Below the pieces are notes generated by a model. The model had not been told where the DNA came from, ran no database searches, and saw only the letters and a program-made list of their open reading frames with translations. The position numbers and the translations under genes were made by a program. Shown here one piece after another: positions 1-12,800 of a stretch of DNA of 64,000 nucleotides. Source of the stretch: Mactra quadrangularis (taxonomy: Eukaryota > Mollusca > Bivalvia > Venerida > Mactridae); assembly GCA_025267735.1 (NCBI GenBank), contig CM046301.1, positions 12,770,190-12,834,189 on the forward strand. Reading direction: 5' to 3'. Every line of letters starts with the position of its first letter. Positions within the stretch are counted from its first letter, which is position 1.

Positions 1-682
1 ACTCAATAATGATTACTCTTAATTCAATATGTTCTTTGTTTGAACTGATTTAAATGATTAAATTTTTTTCAAAAAGTTCATTGAAAATCAGTCAGTGTGA
101 ACTGAAAACAAAAGATATGACAAATAATGCTCCGCAGGTCATTATGGTAATATAAGTGTATTTTAACAGTACTTAGGTTATATACAGTATAATGTATGTA
201 TGGATTTGACATTAAGCTATATATGTTAGTTACTAAAGTGCAAACTATTTTCTGAAAAAAGATTTATTATATTGGAAATTTAAATCAGTGAAAACTTGTG
301 ATTATTTCATTGGGTTATCGCATCGGTGAGATTTGTAGACTATAGGCAGACTTATGAAATTTAGGCTTTTTGAGCATTAACAGGATTCTTTTTCTGTGTA
401 AAAGCTACTAAAATTCAGAATTATGAAAAAATAAACTTTCAACTGTAAATTCTAAAAAGTATTTACGTCACATGTTTGTGAAATGCCTCAATGTTAATAT
501 GATGAAAACATCCACATCGCGCAGAAATTTACTCAAGAAAACAGAATATTATAACATGGTACCGGTTAACTAAAGTAAATATCTGACTATTTCATAAGGT
601 AATGGTATAAGATGGAATACAAATCAAGTAACTCTGCAAGAAATACATCAATAATTTTCTGAAATATATGTTAAGCATCAAA
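1..682. other. AT-rich upstream region of the NHL-propeller gene
   Basis: This is non-coding sequence before the first recognised coding exon. No convincing TATA box, coding segment or repeat boundary is visible. A 5' UTR or promoter of the downstream gene may lie here, but nothing in the sequence fixes it. Confidence 0.4.
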
Positions 683-889
683 ATGGGTTGCACTAATTCA
701 ACGCCAGCACGCACGACTCGCAGAAGGAGACGTAAACGCCGAAGACAGAGAGCAGACGAGCATGAATCTAAAGAAATGTGGACTAAACGACAGATAGCAC
801 CAAGTGAACCTGAGTTCCAAGCTGATCCCATAGATCTATTCTCTGTCGCCCCAGATCAAAATTATCGGTCGGAATTCATCGATCAGGTT
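683..889 (+). CDS. NHL-propeller gene, coding exon 1 (myristoylation motif and polybasic stretch)
   Basis: Encodes residues 1-69, starting MGCTNSTPAR and followed by an Arg/Lys run, then an acidic segment ending EFIDQV. The donor is a consensus GTAAGT at 890 and the exon ends in phase 0, matching exon 2. The frame stays open past the donor to 1003, but that tail resembles nothing. Confidence 0.6.
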
Positions 890-3800
890 GTAAGTATAGA
901 TTTCGTCATGTTTTTGGTTGGATTTAACGCAGTGGCAATGCTTCGTATTGGTCTAACACGGCAGTCAGTCAACCTTCTCACAGTTCCTGGAATTGAAGGC
1001 TAAATCTCTAGATTAACCTCAATTTCATAATTACATAACTATAATTTTCTAGAAAATCAAGTGTTTGTTAAAATGGAATTCATAGTAAACAAGGTTTAAT
1101 CAATAAAAACGAAATATTTGTTAAATGTATAAAAAACGTACCAAACTTCGCGATGTTTCATTGTTTTTCTTTCTAAGTTTAAGTCAGCGGGGGATCATTG
1201 CTGGATTTACGTTGTTGAACAATATTTGTTGGCTCAATAAAAGAATTAGCACACCAACAAAAGATATTACCTGTACTACATGCATGATGCAAACTCGTTG
1301 TTGACCCAGCTTACCCCTGGTATCTCGGTTGCTCCCATTCCTGTTCCATTTGCCAAATTATACTGCGAATTGATATGGTAAAACATTTAAAATTAAAATT
1401 CAAAAACATAGTTGGCTTTTTTATTTGAGGAGAACGCCAACAGGCAGTGTTCTTGAAACAGCCAACACTTAAAGCTTTGGACCATTCTAAACGACTATTT
1501 TACGAAACGAAGACGTTCACTTTAATCTGGCAATTATTAAGGTGAAGAAACTTGATTAAACTAGGAAGGGGCTACCACTAATAAGTGCCTCTCAAAACTT
1601 CATTGACTCTGCAATAACCGATGTTTCCTGTTTAGTCTTTCACAAGGATCCGTCCGCTCCATATGGATGCATTATGGGCAGACCCTGGATAGAAACTTAT
1701 CTCAAACAAGTAAAGTGCCCATGAGACAATATGTTAAGAGGAACCTTTTCTTCCGCTAGGTTGCGATCTTACTACATCTCCTGCAGTGTTGATCGCCCTC
1801 TCAATCTTTAAACCGGGCTTGGGACGGCTACAACTGGATTCTCTACGAAAACCAGTTAAACCATCCGCCGAATGCTCTTTTCTGGAACTGGTTCTGAATT
1901 GTTCATTTAATATTTTATCCCTCTACTTTACAGACAGAACAACCAGTTCGACCTAAATCCCAACACCATTTTAAACAAGCCGTTTATACCGGGATTTATA
2001 ACATGAAGGTCCATTACGCTGATCCTAAGGAATGTCGAATACGCGGAGCTGAATTTCTACCAAATGGAAACCTGATAGTCTGCGATCAACCGAATGAGAA
2101 ACTGAAATTATGGAGTTCAACATTTCAGTATTTGTCTCACTACGATTTACCAGGTACGCTTGTAAATTTTACGCAACGCAAACGTAAAACATCGAGCAGA
2201 AGCAGTGGTCCAGTGACAGGACGCTTGCTTTAGTGATCTCCGGGTTTGAATCCCTATCAGGGCACTACTTATTTTCATGAGCAAGAAATAGCTGTTGTTT
2301 CAATTCACCAAGGTGTAAATGTGTTACTGCGAAGACTGCGCCAATTTGTCGGCTGTACGGAGTTAAAGACTCCCCAGGAAGGTTGGTAGATATAAATGTA
2401 AATATTAGCTGCCTGATGGCTAGGGTAGTAGCTTTAAAGTCGGTGAGAGTACTCTAGCATGAAACCTCGACTAAAAACTTCATACTATGACGTTTATGTA
2501 TTTCCGTATTATACATTATTTACGCATACTAGCCGAGAGAGTATTCTTTAATTTGCTTACCAACAAACCTTAAACACAATTGGTATATTTTTACAAATAG
2601 TCTGAAAAAATTTCAATTGTTCGAGTTGCATGACTCCGACTGACAAGGTAAACAATAGGTTTCTTGGCTTGTGGTAGCGTATCGATGGATAGATAGATTT
2701 ACTTTGATGTACAATGTTAGTTACAACATTGCATAGATGCGTTAATTGTACTAATTATAACTTCTTAATATGTACAAAAACAGTATATGAACCTATGTCC
2801 TCAGTTCAGTATTTTTACAAATGTATTTCATCATTATATTCTGTGAAAATTTTAATTTAAGATCACAATTGTTTTTCAAACGATGTTAGGTCTATTGTAT
2901 TGTTAATAATCGTTAAGTTGACTTCGTCTAGTCTGTAAGTGTTAATTAAGTCCAAACAAAATGGTGCACTGCATTGGTAACGTACATTTCTTTCTGCTGT
3001 TTTTCACTCAAAAGTCATCAACTTTGTACATTCGTGAAATTAAAAAAAAATACTGTGATGTTTGCAACATTCTGGTTTTAAAATCTTAACACATTCAGCT
3101 TATGTTTTACGTACTGAAACAAACAATATTCTATTTTTAGTTTTTTTGCCATTAACCTGACATGGAATGTTTCAATGGTATTAAATTTGCGTGACTTAAT
3201 AAAACATTCATACAAGTTACAGTCATAAACAACATGCATCAATTACAGCCCTGCGTTCAACCCTGCGTTCAGTTACCGCGAACGTTCTGTAACGTTCGCT
3301 AACAGTCATAATTGAACGGCCTGTTAGCGGAAAACGTTTAAGGCCAACAGCTAACGGTTTTAGTATATGATACGCGAATATGAAACAACCTGAAACAAAA
3401 TAGTTCCAGTACATTTTGCAAATTAGTAACTGCCATAGCGAATAGACTATATCCGAAATTCAAATATTTGGGTTTTCCCCTCGGTACAAACAAACTTTCA
3501 CTGTTTCAATGAAAACGTGTGTAAAAAAGAACAGTAGTATTTAATTCATCGTTTGTGCTGTTTAGCAATAATGTGTATACAACTTTGTTTGTACCGCCTG
3601 TGCACGGACGGAAAAAACCCATAAATTTAAATTCCGGATTAGGTCTAACGAAGTCGGCGGTGTTACTTCCGTTGATTTAGATCAATACATGTACAAACAA
3701 GAAATGTCTTTAAAAAAGACAAACGGCGTCGATTTAAAAACAAGAGGGCACAAAGGGCCCTGGGTGCTCACCTGAGGAAAAGGTCAAAGGTCACAGAAGA

Positions 3801-6800
3801 GCCATTTACAGACAATCTGCGTAAACACATATCCAGTAGACCACGGTTGTACTGGATCTGTACTTTTTCCCTTTGAGGTCACGTCGAGATGAACTTTGTG
3901 TCGACCAATCAATGCGTAGCTTTCATCTAGACGAAAACGCTATTAATCACATTTTGATTTCGTAATTTCTATTTTTAGACCAAGTTTTGCTTGCTAATTT
4001 AACCGCGGTAATATTCACAGGCTGCGATTGGGCGGCTCATTTCAAATTTCGTGACGTAGACGATGTAAACATGTTACGTATCATAACAATTTCGTCATGA
4101 ATATTATTATGAGAAAAGGTCACCTGAACGTGACCTTCGTTTGGAAAAGGCCAGATCTACATTAGCGAGTATGCGAGCGGTAAAATTGTAGATCGGGTTT
4201 TAATCAGATTGATTTACAGAGGACCACTAATGTTAAAACCTATTTTTTGACCCAGTGACCTACTTATCCAACCAATCAGACCTATTTGAACAATTTTGGT
4301 AGGGAACCACCCACGGACCATTCCTGTTGAGTTTGGGCAAATTATCATAAGCGGTTCAAGAGAAGATGTTGTTTGAACTTTTCCTTATATACTTCAATGT
4401 AATATTGTGATTCATGGGGTGGGGTCAATTTTGACCCAGGGGCATAATTTGAACCATATATACCAAATATGAAAGCTTTAGGCCTTGTAGTTTCAGACAA
4501 GAAGATTTTTGAAAATTGCATTGTGAAAACCTATTCATTAATGCTACAAAACAAAAATTATGAATTTATTCTTAAGGTTCTGGAACTGTAATGGTGACCT
4601 TCCACAATTCTTATACTGATATTGTTTCTTGAATCTATACTATTAAAGACATTGAATGCTGAAATTTTAAAGAAATTTACCGTTTGTAACTTAAGTTATG
4701 TGCATTTTTATAACGTGACCCTTGATTTTCAGAAAGACCGTAAATTGTGCTGGGACAAAAAGTGAAAGAACTTTTTTTTTCAAATTCTGCTGTTTTATTT
4801 CCAAGTTTTAATCCATTTTCTTGTTATACAGTCATGTAATGACAAATCAGAGCAACCAGGTTACACTTTGGACAAATACATATAAAAATACAGAGATTTG
4901 CATACATGTACCCCCAAGCAAAAATCCGAGTTTTTGAGAATGTTAAAAAATTTACCCTATCTTTAAAAGCAAATATCTCAAGTTAGAAGTTAGTTAGACA
5001 CATGCAACTAGTTTTAAAATTTTCTGCAGTATTAACTGCCCATATAATGAAAAATTTAAGAAATTTTACCGTTTCTAAAATTTTTTATAAGAATTTGTAT
5101 GAGATTACTGTACTGAAACTGCAAGAGATTTTATAGAGAAAAATAACGTCAAAATGGTCAATTACAAATAATACTACTTTATACAAATATATCATCTAAA
5201 ATTGGTATTTGAGATGGAAAATGTATGTTAAACTCTGCATTATCATATAAAAACCTTCTCTCCATTGCTTTTTGGCAAGCTTGAGGGGACTATTTGGGGA
5301 TTAAACTTGTACCAGCTATGTTTTCTGCTGTTGTCGTTTTTTGCACTAATAGTTGCACACTGGAGTTAGTAATGTTGGCATATTATGTGCCTTAGCTTTC
5401 AAATTATGCTGTTTATTGTATTGTTTTTTTATAATTAGAATATGATGATATTAAAAACAGAAAATGTGCAACGATTTTGTCTTTATATGCTGACTTTGGT
5501 ACGATTATTTGAGGGAATTCGGCAATAAATCAATATAAGTTAAACATTCTTTCCAGTTTATCGATATTTGTGTAGTTTATTTTACCTTTGTTCATTTTCA
5601 GTACACAAAATAGATTAAACAATCAAAACCCCATTTTGCCCCAAATTCTCCATTTCTTCCATTTCGCCTCAAAATCTCCATTTCGTGTTTCAGTCATACC
5701 CAATTTACATCGCAAAAAAAGATGAAAAAAAATGTATTTTACACCTGTACAAACAGAATCAACGCAAAAGTTATGATCCACTACGGCTTTTCATTGTTTT
5801 TATGTCGATAAACCATTATTTTTACGATAACTAACTACGATCACGCTGTAGAGCGTCTGGTTTCGCCATTTTCGGAAATTGCGTTACCCTATGACTTCTG
5901 GAAAAACCCACGTCACGTGGTGAAAATTTCTAAAAATAGCGATTACGAAACTTGACGAAGATAGGTAATCGGGAAAAAACCGGATTGTATCGAGTGTCGA
6001 AGTTTACCGAAGTTAGTTACAGTTCCAGAACCTTAAAAGTTACGTACCAATAACTGTGCGGATTAATAAATATATGTGGAGCTGTGACTCTCAAAGTGTA
6101 AACCCCGGAAACTGGACGTAGTGAGGCTAACTTAATAATTATTGGGTAATATGTCAGACTTTTTACTAGAAACCGGTTCACATCTGGAGACGTAATTCAT
6201 TTTACCCATAAAATATTGTGTTTGACACGTAACTTTTTATTGTTACAATATAAAAAAACACTTTGGAAAGCAATAGAAGTCTACCCAAAAAAAATAATCT
6301 ACGAACGAAGCAAAATTTCGTAAAACACTGCCTTACAATAGTGTGGCCTTTATTTTTTCGCGCGTGTCAGGGCCATCCAATCGAAGAGGGGATTTTCTCT
6401 GTTTCCCCCGTACGTCATTTTCAGTGCTTATAAAATCATCCAATAGAACGGCGGATTTCCGAAATCCCAGACAGCGTCATTATACAGAAATGTAGATCAA
6501 AATCCAGCTTAGACAGCTACGCCGAAAAAAAAAGTAAACAAGTCCTCCTCTCCGAATTATTCTAATAAAATAGAAGTAACGACTCTCTTGTCCGCCATCT
6601 TTAAACGTTCGCATTTCAACGGGTCGTTCAATTAACCGTTCATAACGATAACTGTGTTTGGCTAACGCCAACTGCTAACTGAACGCAGCCCTGAATAGCC
6701 ATATCAAACAACATTACAGATCAAGGATAACACAAAAAGGGAAAAAATATACTCTTATTTCCATTGTGGTTCTTAAAATTTGTTAGGTTCCACCGAGATT

Positions 6801-9800
6801 TGAACTCGGATCGCAGGATTCAAAGTCCTGAGTGCTAACCATTACACCATGGAACCTGTATTATGCGCTAAAAGTTTAGTGAATTTTATGACTCACTTTT
6901 AATATACAATATTTGTTATTTTCATATGAATGATATATATTTTAAGTAAGGATTTCATTATTATTTAAATGTATTGTTTAAAGTATTATCATATATATTT
7001 TGCACATAATCTTACACTAGATTTTACAATATTCATAATCAACTTAATCAGTAATAACAAAGGAACTGACCACATGTTAATTTTTCTCCTTATCTTGATT
7101 TTCATCACATATTTTATGTCGCTGTTTTATACAAGATGCATTGTTAATCTTTATCATAATTATTGTTTCCTTCTTATGTTTTCGTATTTTAGCCATGTGG
7201 CAGTTGATAATCTTTCCTGTGACAAGTGTCACATTTGCATTAATTACATATCTTTGATATATTTCCTAGTCTGGTCACAGTTAAAGGTGTCGACTAAAGA
7301 GATCAAGATGCTAGATTACATAATATTTGTAGTTTTGAGTAAATATACTAATTAATGCCAACATCTGTTAATTTCCTTCTATGATTAGGGACTGCTTATA
7401 TATAGCAAACTATTTTCTATGTATAACAATCATATAAAAAACAATATAAACATATAATTAAGAAGAGGAACTTGTACGATACTTTGTGAAATCTACACTT
7501 TGTGATATTTACTTTTAAACTACTTAATTTTTAAATATTTTTCGGACTTATATTTATTTAATAATTAACTCTGTGACAACTTTGTGCACTTGTATAATTG
7601 GAAATTGTGGACTAAATAAATTGTTATTGACTTACAAAACTTTGTGATTTGTTTAATTTAAAAAGTGACTCTCCTCACATCGGCTACTCGACGATACGTC
7701 CTAAGATCCATTTCTTCTCTGGCGTATTAATTGGTGAAGAATTCCGCGGTAACGACAACCTTGGTGCCTCATCATATAACATCCAGCGAGTGAGTATTCC
7801 CCGTACTTCATACGACTTCATCTTAGACAGCGTTAAGGCAAACAGCTACTGTGGAATCTTGGACATTATGTCATCATATAGATCACAACGGCTTCCTTAT
7901 TCAGCTATAACTATGCATGCGGTCAACTTACTGGAGATGTTGCTGAGACCATCATATCAACAATCAAGTTACAAGAAATGTAGGCGGTGTGGTGAGTGCC
8001 ATTCACTTAATTCAGTCTGTAAAGCATCCGGAAGAATGTGTTATAACTGCAGGAAATACGGACATTACGCTAAACAATGCAATTCAACTGTTAAAACAAC
8101 TACCGTGCCACATGTCAACACTCTGAACAACATGTTAGACTCAGATGCTATGGAAAGAGAATACATTTGTCAAATATTACCATTTAGTGCAGTAGAAGGA
8201 ACTGAGTTTAGACGAGCCACGCAATTCAATAACGAATATCTAGTAGAAGTTGATGATTGCTATGAGTTAGTTGGAGAAAAAGATGACGAAATTAGGGAAA
8301 AGAGACGCGAAATAGAAAGTTTACAAACAGAAGTTAAATCTGTAAAATCTGAACTTTTTGAGGCTAAAGAAGAAATCAAAACATTGAAGAGGAAATTGAA
8401 TTCTAAAGATGATGCTATTCGCAGTCATAAGGCAACGAATAGCAAACTTAAACAGCAAGAAAATATTTTCAATCAGGATATAAACACTCTTACCGTGGAA
8501 ATACAGAAACTTAAACTGGAAGAGCAACGCAAGGACGCATATATGCAAATGTACAGAAGTGATCTTTTGGAAAATTTTAAAAAGTCAGAAAAAGCACGTA
8601 CGGAATCAGACGAAAAATTCAATAATCTAAATAAGTTGTATAGTTCATTACGTGATTCATATGACAAACTTCAACAAGCTCATGACCGATTGAAATATAA
8701 CACTAAAAAGGAAAATTCACAATTTAATAAACCATGGAAAAGGAACCATCACTGCAATAATCGTAAATAAAAGACTGTGTAATTTTACCTAACGGATATT
8801 TTGATAAAAATTTTATACTAACTCTGTACTATTTTAATTATGATTACTCAAATTTCATGAATTCAATGTTATCTAATCATATCTAATCATATCAGTTATT
8901 TCTAGTGATTCCATCATTCTGACTAAAGACTATCTGCACTTTTATTGTAACACTTATTTAATTTAAACTTTTAATTAACTTAAGTATTTTAACTTTGGGG
9001 TCCAAAGTAAACAAAGTAGAGGGAAACTATTATGCGCTAAAAGTTTAGTGAATTTTATGACTCACTTTTAATATACAATATTTGTTATTTTCATATGAAT
9101 GATATATATTTTAAGTAAGGATTTCATTATTATTTAAATGTATTGTTTAAAGTATTATCATATATATTTTGCACATAATCTTACACTAGATTTTACAATA
9201 TTCATAATCAACTTAATCAGTAATAACAAAGGAACTGACCACATGTTAATTTTTCTCCTTATCTTGATTTTCATCACATATTTTATGTCGCTGTTTTATA
9301 CAAGATGCATTGTTAATCTTTATCATAATTATTGTTTCCTTCTTATGTTTTCGTATTTTAGCCATGTGGCAGTTGATAATCTTTCCTGTGACAAGTGTCA
9401 CATTTGCATTAATTACATATCTTTGATATATTTCCTAGTCTGGTCACAGTTAAAGGTGTCGACTAAAGAGATCAAGATGCTAGATTACATAATATTTGTA
9501 GTTTTGAGTAAATATACTAATTAATGCCAACATCTGTTAATTTCCTTCTATGATTAGGGACTGCTTATATATAGCAAACTATTTTCTATGTATAACAATC
9601 ATATAAAAACAATATAAACATATAATTAAGAAGAGGAACTTGTACGATACTTTGTGAAATCTACACTTTGTGATATTTACTTTTAAACTACTTAATTTTT
9701 AAATATTTTTCGGACTTATATTTATTTAATAATTAACTCTGTGACAACTTTGTGCACTTGTATAATTGGAAATTGTGGACTAAATAAATTGTTATTGACT

Positions 9801-12800
9801 TAGAAAACTTTGTGCTTGTTTCAACTATTCAACATTTGTCAGGAATTAGAGAGTGACTCTCGCAGCACATCGGCTACTCAACGATACGTCTTAAGATTAT
9901 TTCTTTTCTGGCGTATTACCTGTACGCTAGTATTAACAATCAATCTGGTGGCAACTCGTCCCTTAGTTTTTCCATGCATGCTAGAACCATTGTTATTTAT
10001 CATATACAATGTTTTCACATGATTTAAATTTATGAGCAGCTTAGACTAATGGTATCCGAAACCATTGTCTTTAAGTTGAAAGAGAAGCTTTAGTGGTATG
10101 GAATGGCAATGCTAATTGTTTTACCACAGTTACTTCCCTTTGACTTTAAAAAATGCAGAAGCAGTAGTCCAGTAGTAAGACGCGCAGGTAGAAATCGAGA
10201 GGTCTTGGGTTAATATTCCACTAAGGGACACTGTTTATTTCCTTGAGCAAGGAATTTGCAGTTACTTTACTTCACTCATGTGTAAATTGGTACCTGCTTG
10301 GGTGGTATAATATTCCGTAGCGCCAATTTGTCGGCTGCTGAAAGTGGCCTCCCCAAGGAGATTAATAGATAGATACCAGTAGCCCGATAATAGTGATAAT
10401 AGCCATAAAGTCGGTGATCATGCAATAGCATGAAACTTAGACTATACTGCAATTATTGTTTTCTTCAAAAACCGTATTTTTTTCAGGAGCACCTCATACT
10501 TTATGTTTACACTCATCTAACAGAGCAGGTTCAGACCTGTATGTTACAATTCCTAAAGATCGATCAATTATGGAATTCTTCGTCGATGGAAAAGCTATCA
10601 TCCCAAGCAATACCATCAGGACGGATGGTTTTTGTTATGGTATTTCTGCATACAAATATGGCCTCGTTGTTGGGGTTGGGACTAAAATTGAGTTTATGGA
10701 CACGGATGGTCACGTGATAAAAACCTTACAGTATGCTCCAGGCGGGACAACAAAGTTTGGAACACCGTTTCATATAGCAACCACCGAGGCGAATAATTTA
10801 TTGATATCCGATTGTTACAAAGGTACCGTGATGTGTATTACCCCTGACGGAGAAGAGATATTTAGGTGAGTGAATAACCAATCTGATTAAACCCCGATCT
10901 AAAATATTCCGCTCGCCTACTTGTTAATTTAGATCTGGTCGTTTTCAAACGAGGGTCACGTTCAGGTGACATTTTCTCATCATAATACTCATGACGAAAT
11001 TGTTATGATTAGTAACTTGTTAACATCGTCTACGTCACGCAATTTGAAATGAGCCGTCCAATCGCAGACTGTGAATAATACCGCTGTTAAATTAGCTTGC
11101 AAACCTTGGTCGAAAAATAGAAATTACGAAATCAAAATGTTATCAATAGTGTTTCGTCTAGATGAAAACTAGTCTAGTATACGCATTGATTGGTCGACAT
11201 AAAGGTCATTTCGACGTGACCCTCCATTGAGATCTTAGAGATCCTGTACGACAACGCTCTACAGGATATCTGTTTACGGAGATTAAGTGAATGACCGGAA
11301 CACTTCGGTCCAAAGGCGTCCTACACCGACCAATTGCTGATACCTTAGCATATCGCTATGGCTAGCGCTTTAACCACTTGTACCCTCGATTCGATATCAA
11401 CTATCTCGTACTTACTTCTTTTGGTGTAAGAAGAGTACTAGGAGACAAAGCACTAGTTAGCGATGATATCCTTTGTGTTTCTGTAGTCACCAGTGGAATG
11501 TACTTTAGAAAAAGTGGCTCCACTTGGGAATGGGGAGCCGATAGAACGTTGTGATACACCTGCATGCAGGTGTTTATTTTTAAGAGTTATAACATGCATG
11601 CATTAGCCTCGAAGGTCAATTATCGAACTATTTCCAAGCAATCTTTTATAATGCACATTTCATAGAGATATCCAAATAAATATTCAGTTAAGGTGTACAA
11701 TCCCCAACTAAAAACTATGCTTTATTTCTGCTAAAACTCTAGAAATAATTATACTTTGTACATGTATTTCTTAGTTTTTCATCATGTCTGATGTATTAAT
11801 TATGTCAACCCTGATTTCTTATAGACATTTTTAAAAAATGCTCTATTTTCATATAAAAGGGAAGTCAATATATACACCTGGTCACATTTAAAATGGAATA
11901 AATTTGCAATCACAAGTAATGTAATGAATCTAATACAATGTACATGCATAGGAGGATCTACCGAGGGGGGGGGATCAGGGGGGTCCGGACACCCCTTGAA
12001 TTTTCAAAATGTACCCACAGGTCCATTAGTGTTTTTCTTGACTTTAAGTCATTTTTAAGTATCATGAAGCAATATTCTCGGTGCTTAACATAACTTTAAT
12101 GGTTATGTAGTTTTTATTATTAATATGCTGCATTATTCTGCAAAATATGTATAATGCACTGGCACTGGAGTCCTTATATTCGATAAAATATTCATATTTA
12201 TGCTTAAAAATACATTGTTGAAGAAACACAGAAAAAAACGGTCCCCTTTAAAATATCGTATTCGAGTCGTGCAACATTCTCGTTCCCAGAGTCTAGTAGG
12301 ATTTTCAATACTAGAATGAGATTTACAGTGTGGACAAAGTTTATTTTCAGGTAAGGTAATGTTACAATACCCTGTATAAAGGGTAATCTCGACAAATCAT
12401 GTGTAATCATGTATGTTTATGTTTGTAGGTATGACAAGATTTCAGTTCCCCATGGTGTAATAATAGATCGAGAGGAAAATGTTTATATCTGTGGTAATTA
12501 TAATTGATCAATTTTTATTCAACTGTCAGCGAACCAGACATTACCCCGCTGATTTAAATAATCGCTACAACAATTCTGTACTACGATCGATAAAATCAGA
12601 ATTTTAATTCGCGGGGCTAATTTTTGCGCCAGTGATAATTTAACAATTGAATTAAACTAAACAATAGCACATTGTATTCATTATTAAGCCACTTTTACAA
12701 CAATTTTTCCGCCGTGGTATGACGTCCCTTTGACCAATCACAGGCTGTTCGTTCCACTGGCTGACGTAGAAAATGTTCAAGTGAAAGGCCACTTATGACG

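Larger units (their letters stand above)
3263..6688. mobile_element. TIR element of the 596-bp MITE family (copy 1), split by about 2.8 kb of insertions
   Basis: The ends are ctgcgttcagttaccgcg (3263) and its partial inverse ending gaacgcag (6688). The outer parts, 3263 to about 3695 and about 6521-6688, align in inverse orientation with the uninterrupted 596-bp copy at 51884-52479. The stretch between them is absent from that copy, so it is one or more later insertions. Confidence 0.65.
6860..9918 (+). mobile_element. Gag-only LTR retroelement, 3.06 kb, inserted at the tRNA-Gln 5' end
   Basis: Two direct repeats (6860-7729 and 9029-9918) flank one Gag-like ORF. The flanks are CCTGT at 6855-6859 and CCTGT at 9919-9923, which read as a 5-bp TSD; a shared acctgta blurs the exact ends by 1-2 bases. 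A purine-rich tract, gtagagggaaac, precedes the right LTR as a polypurine tract. No protease, reverse transcriptase or integrase is present, so the element needs proteins supplied in trans. A Ty3/gypsy affinity is suggested by the knuckle pattern and by the insertion site, but is inference. Confidence 0.8.
2154..10486 (+). other. 8.3-kb intron 2, filled with mobile elements
   Basis: From left to right it holds a Deu-like SINE, a TIR/MITE copy broken by further elements, an antisense tRNA-Gln gene, a gag-only LTR element and a second Deu-like SINE. The stretch 2480-3262 is plain AT-rich DNA with nothing recognised. The two SINEs are in the same orientation and lie about 40 bp inside each end of the intron. 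Confidence 0.6.

Noticed and set aside
6969..7355. 128-codon frame, repeated identically at 9138-9524
   Set aside because: It lies inside the two LTRs; identity follows from LTR duplication. The composition is AT-driven (Ile/Phe/Tyr-rich), with no domain.
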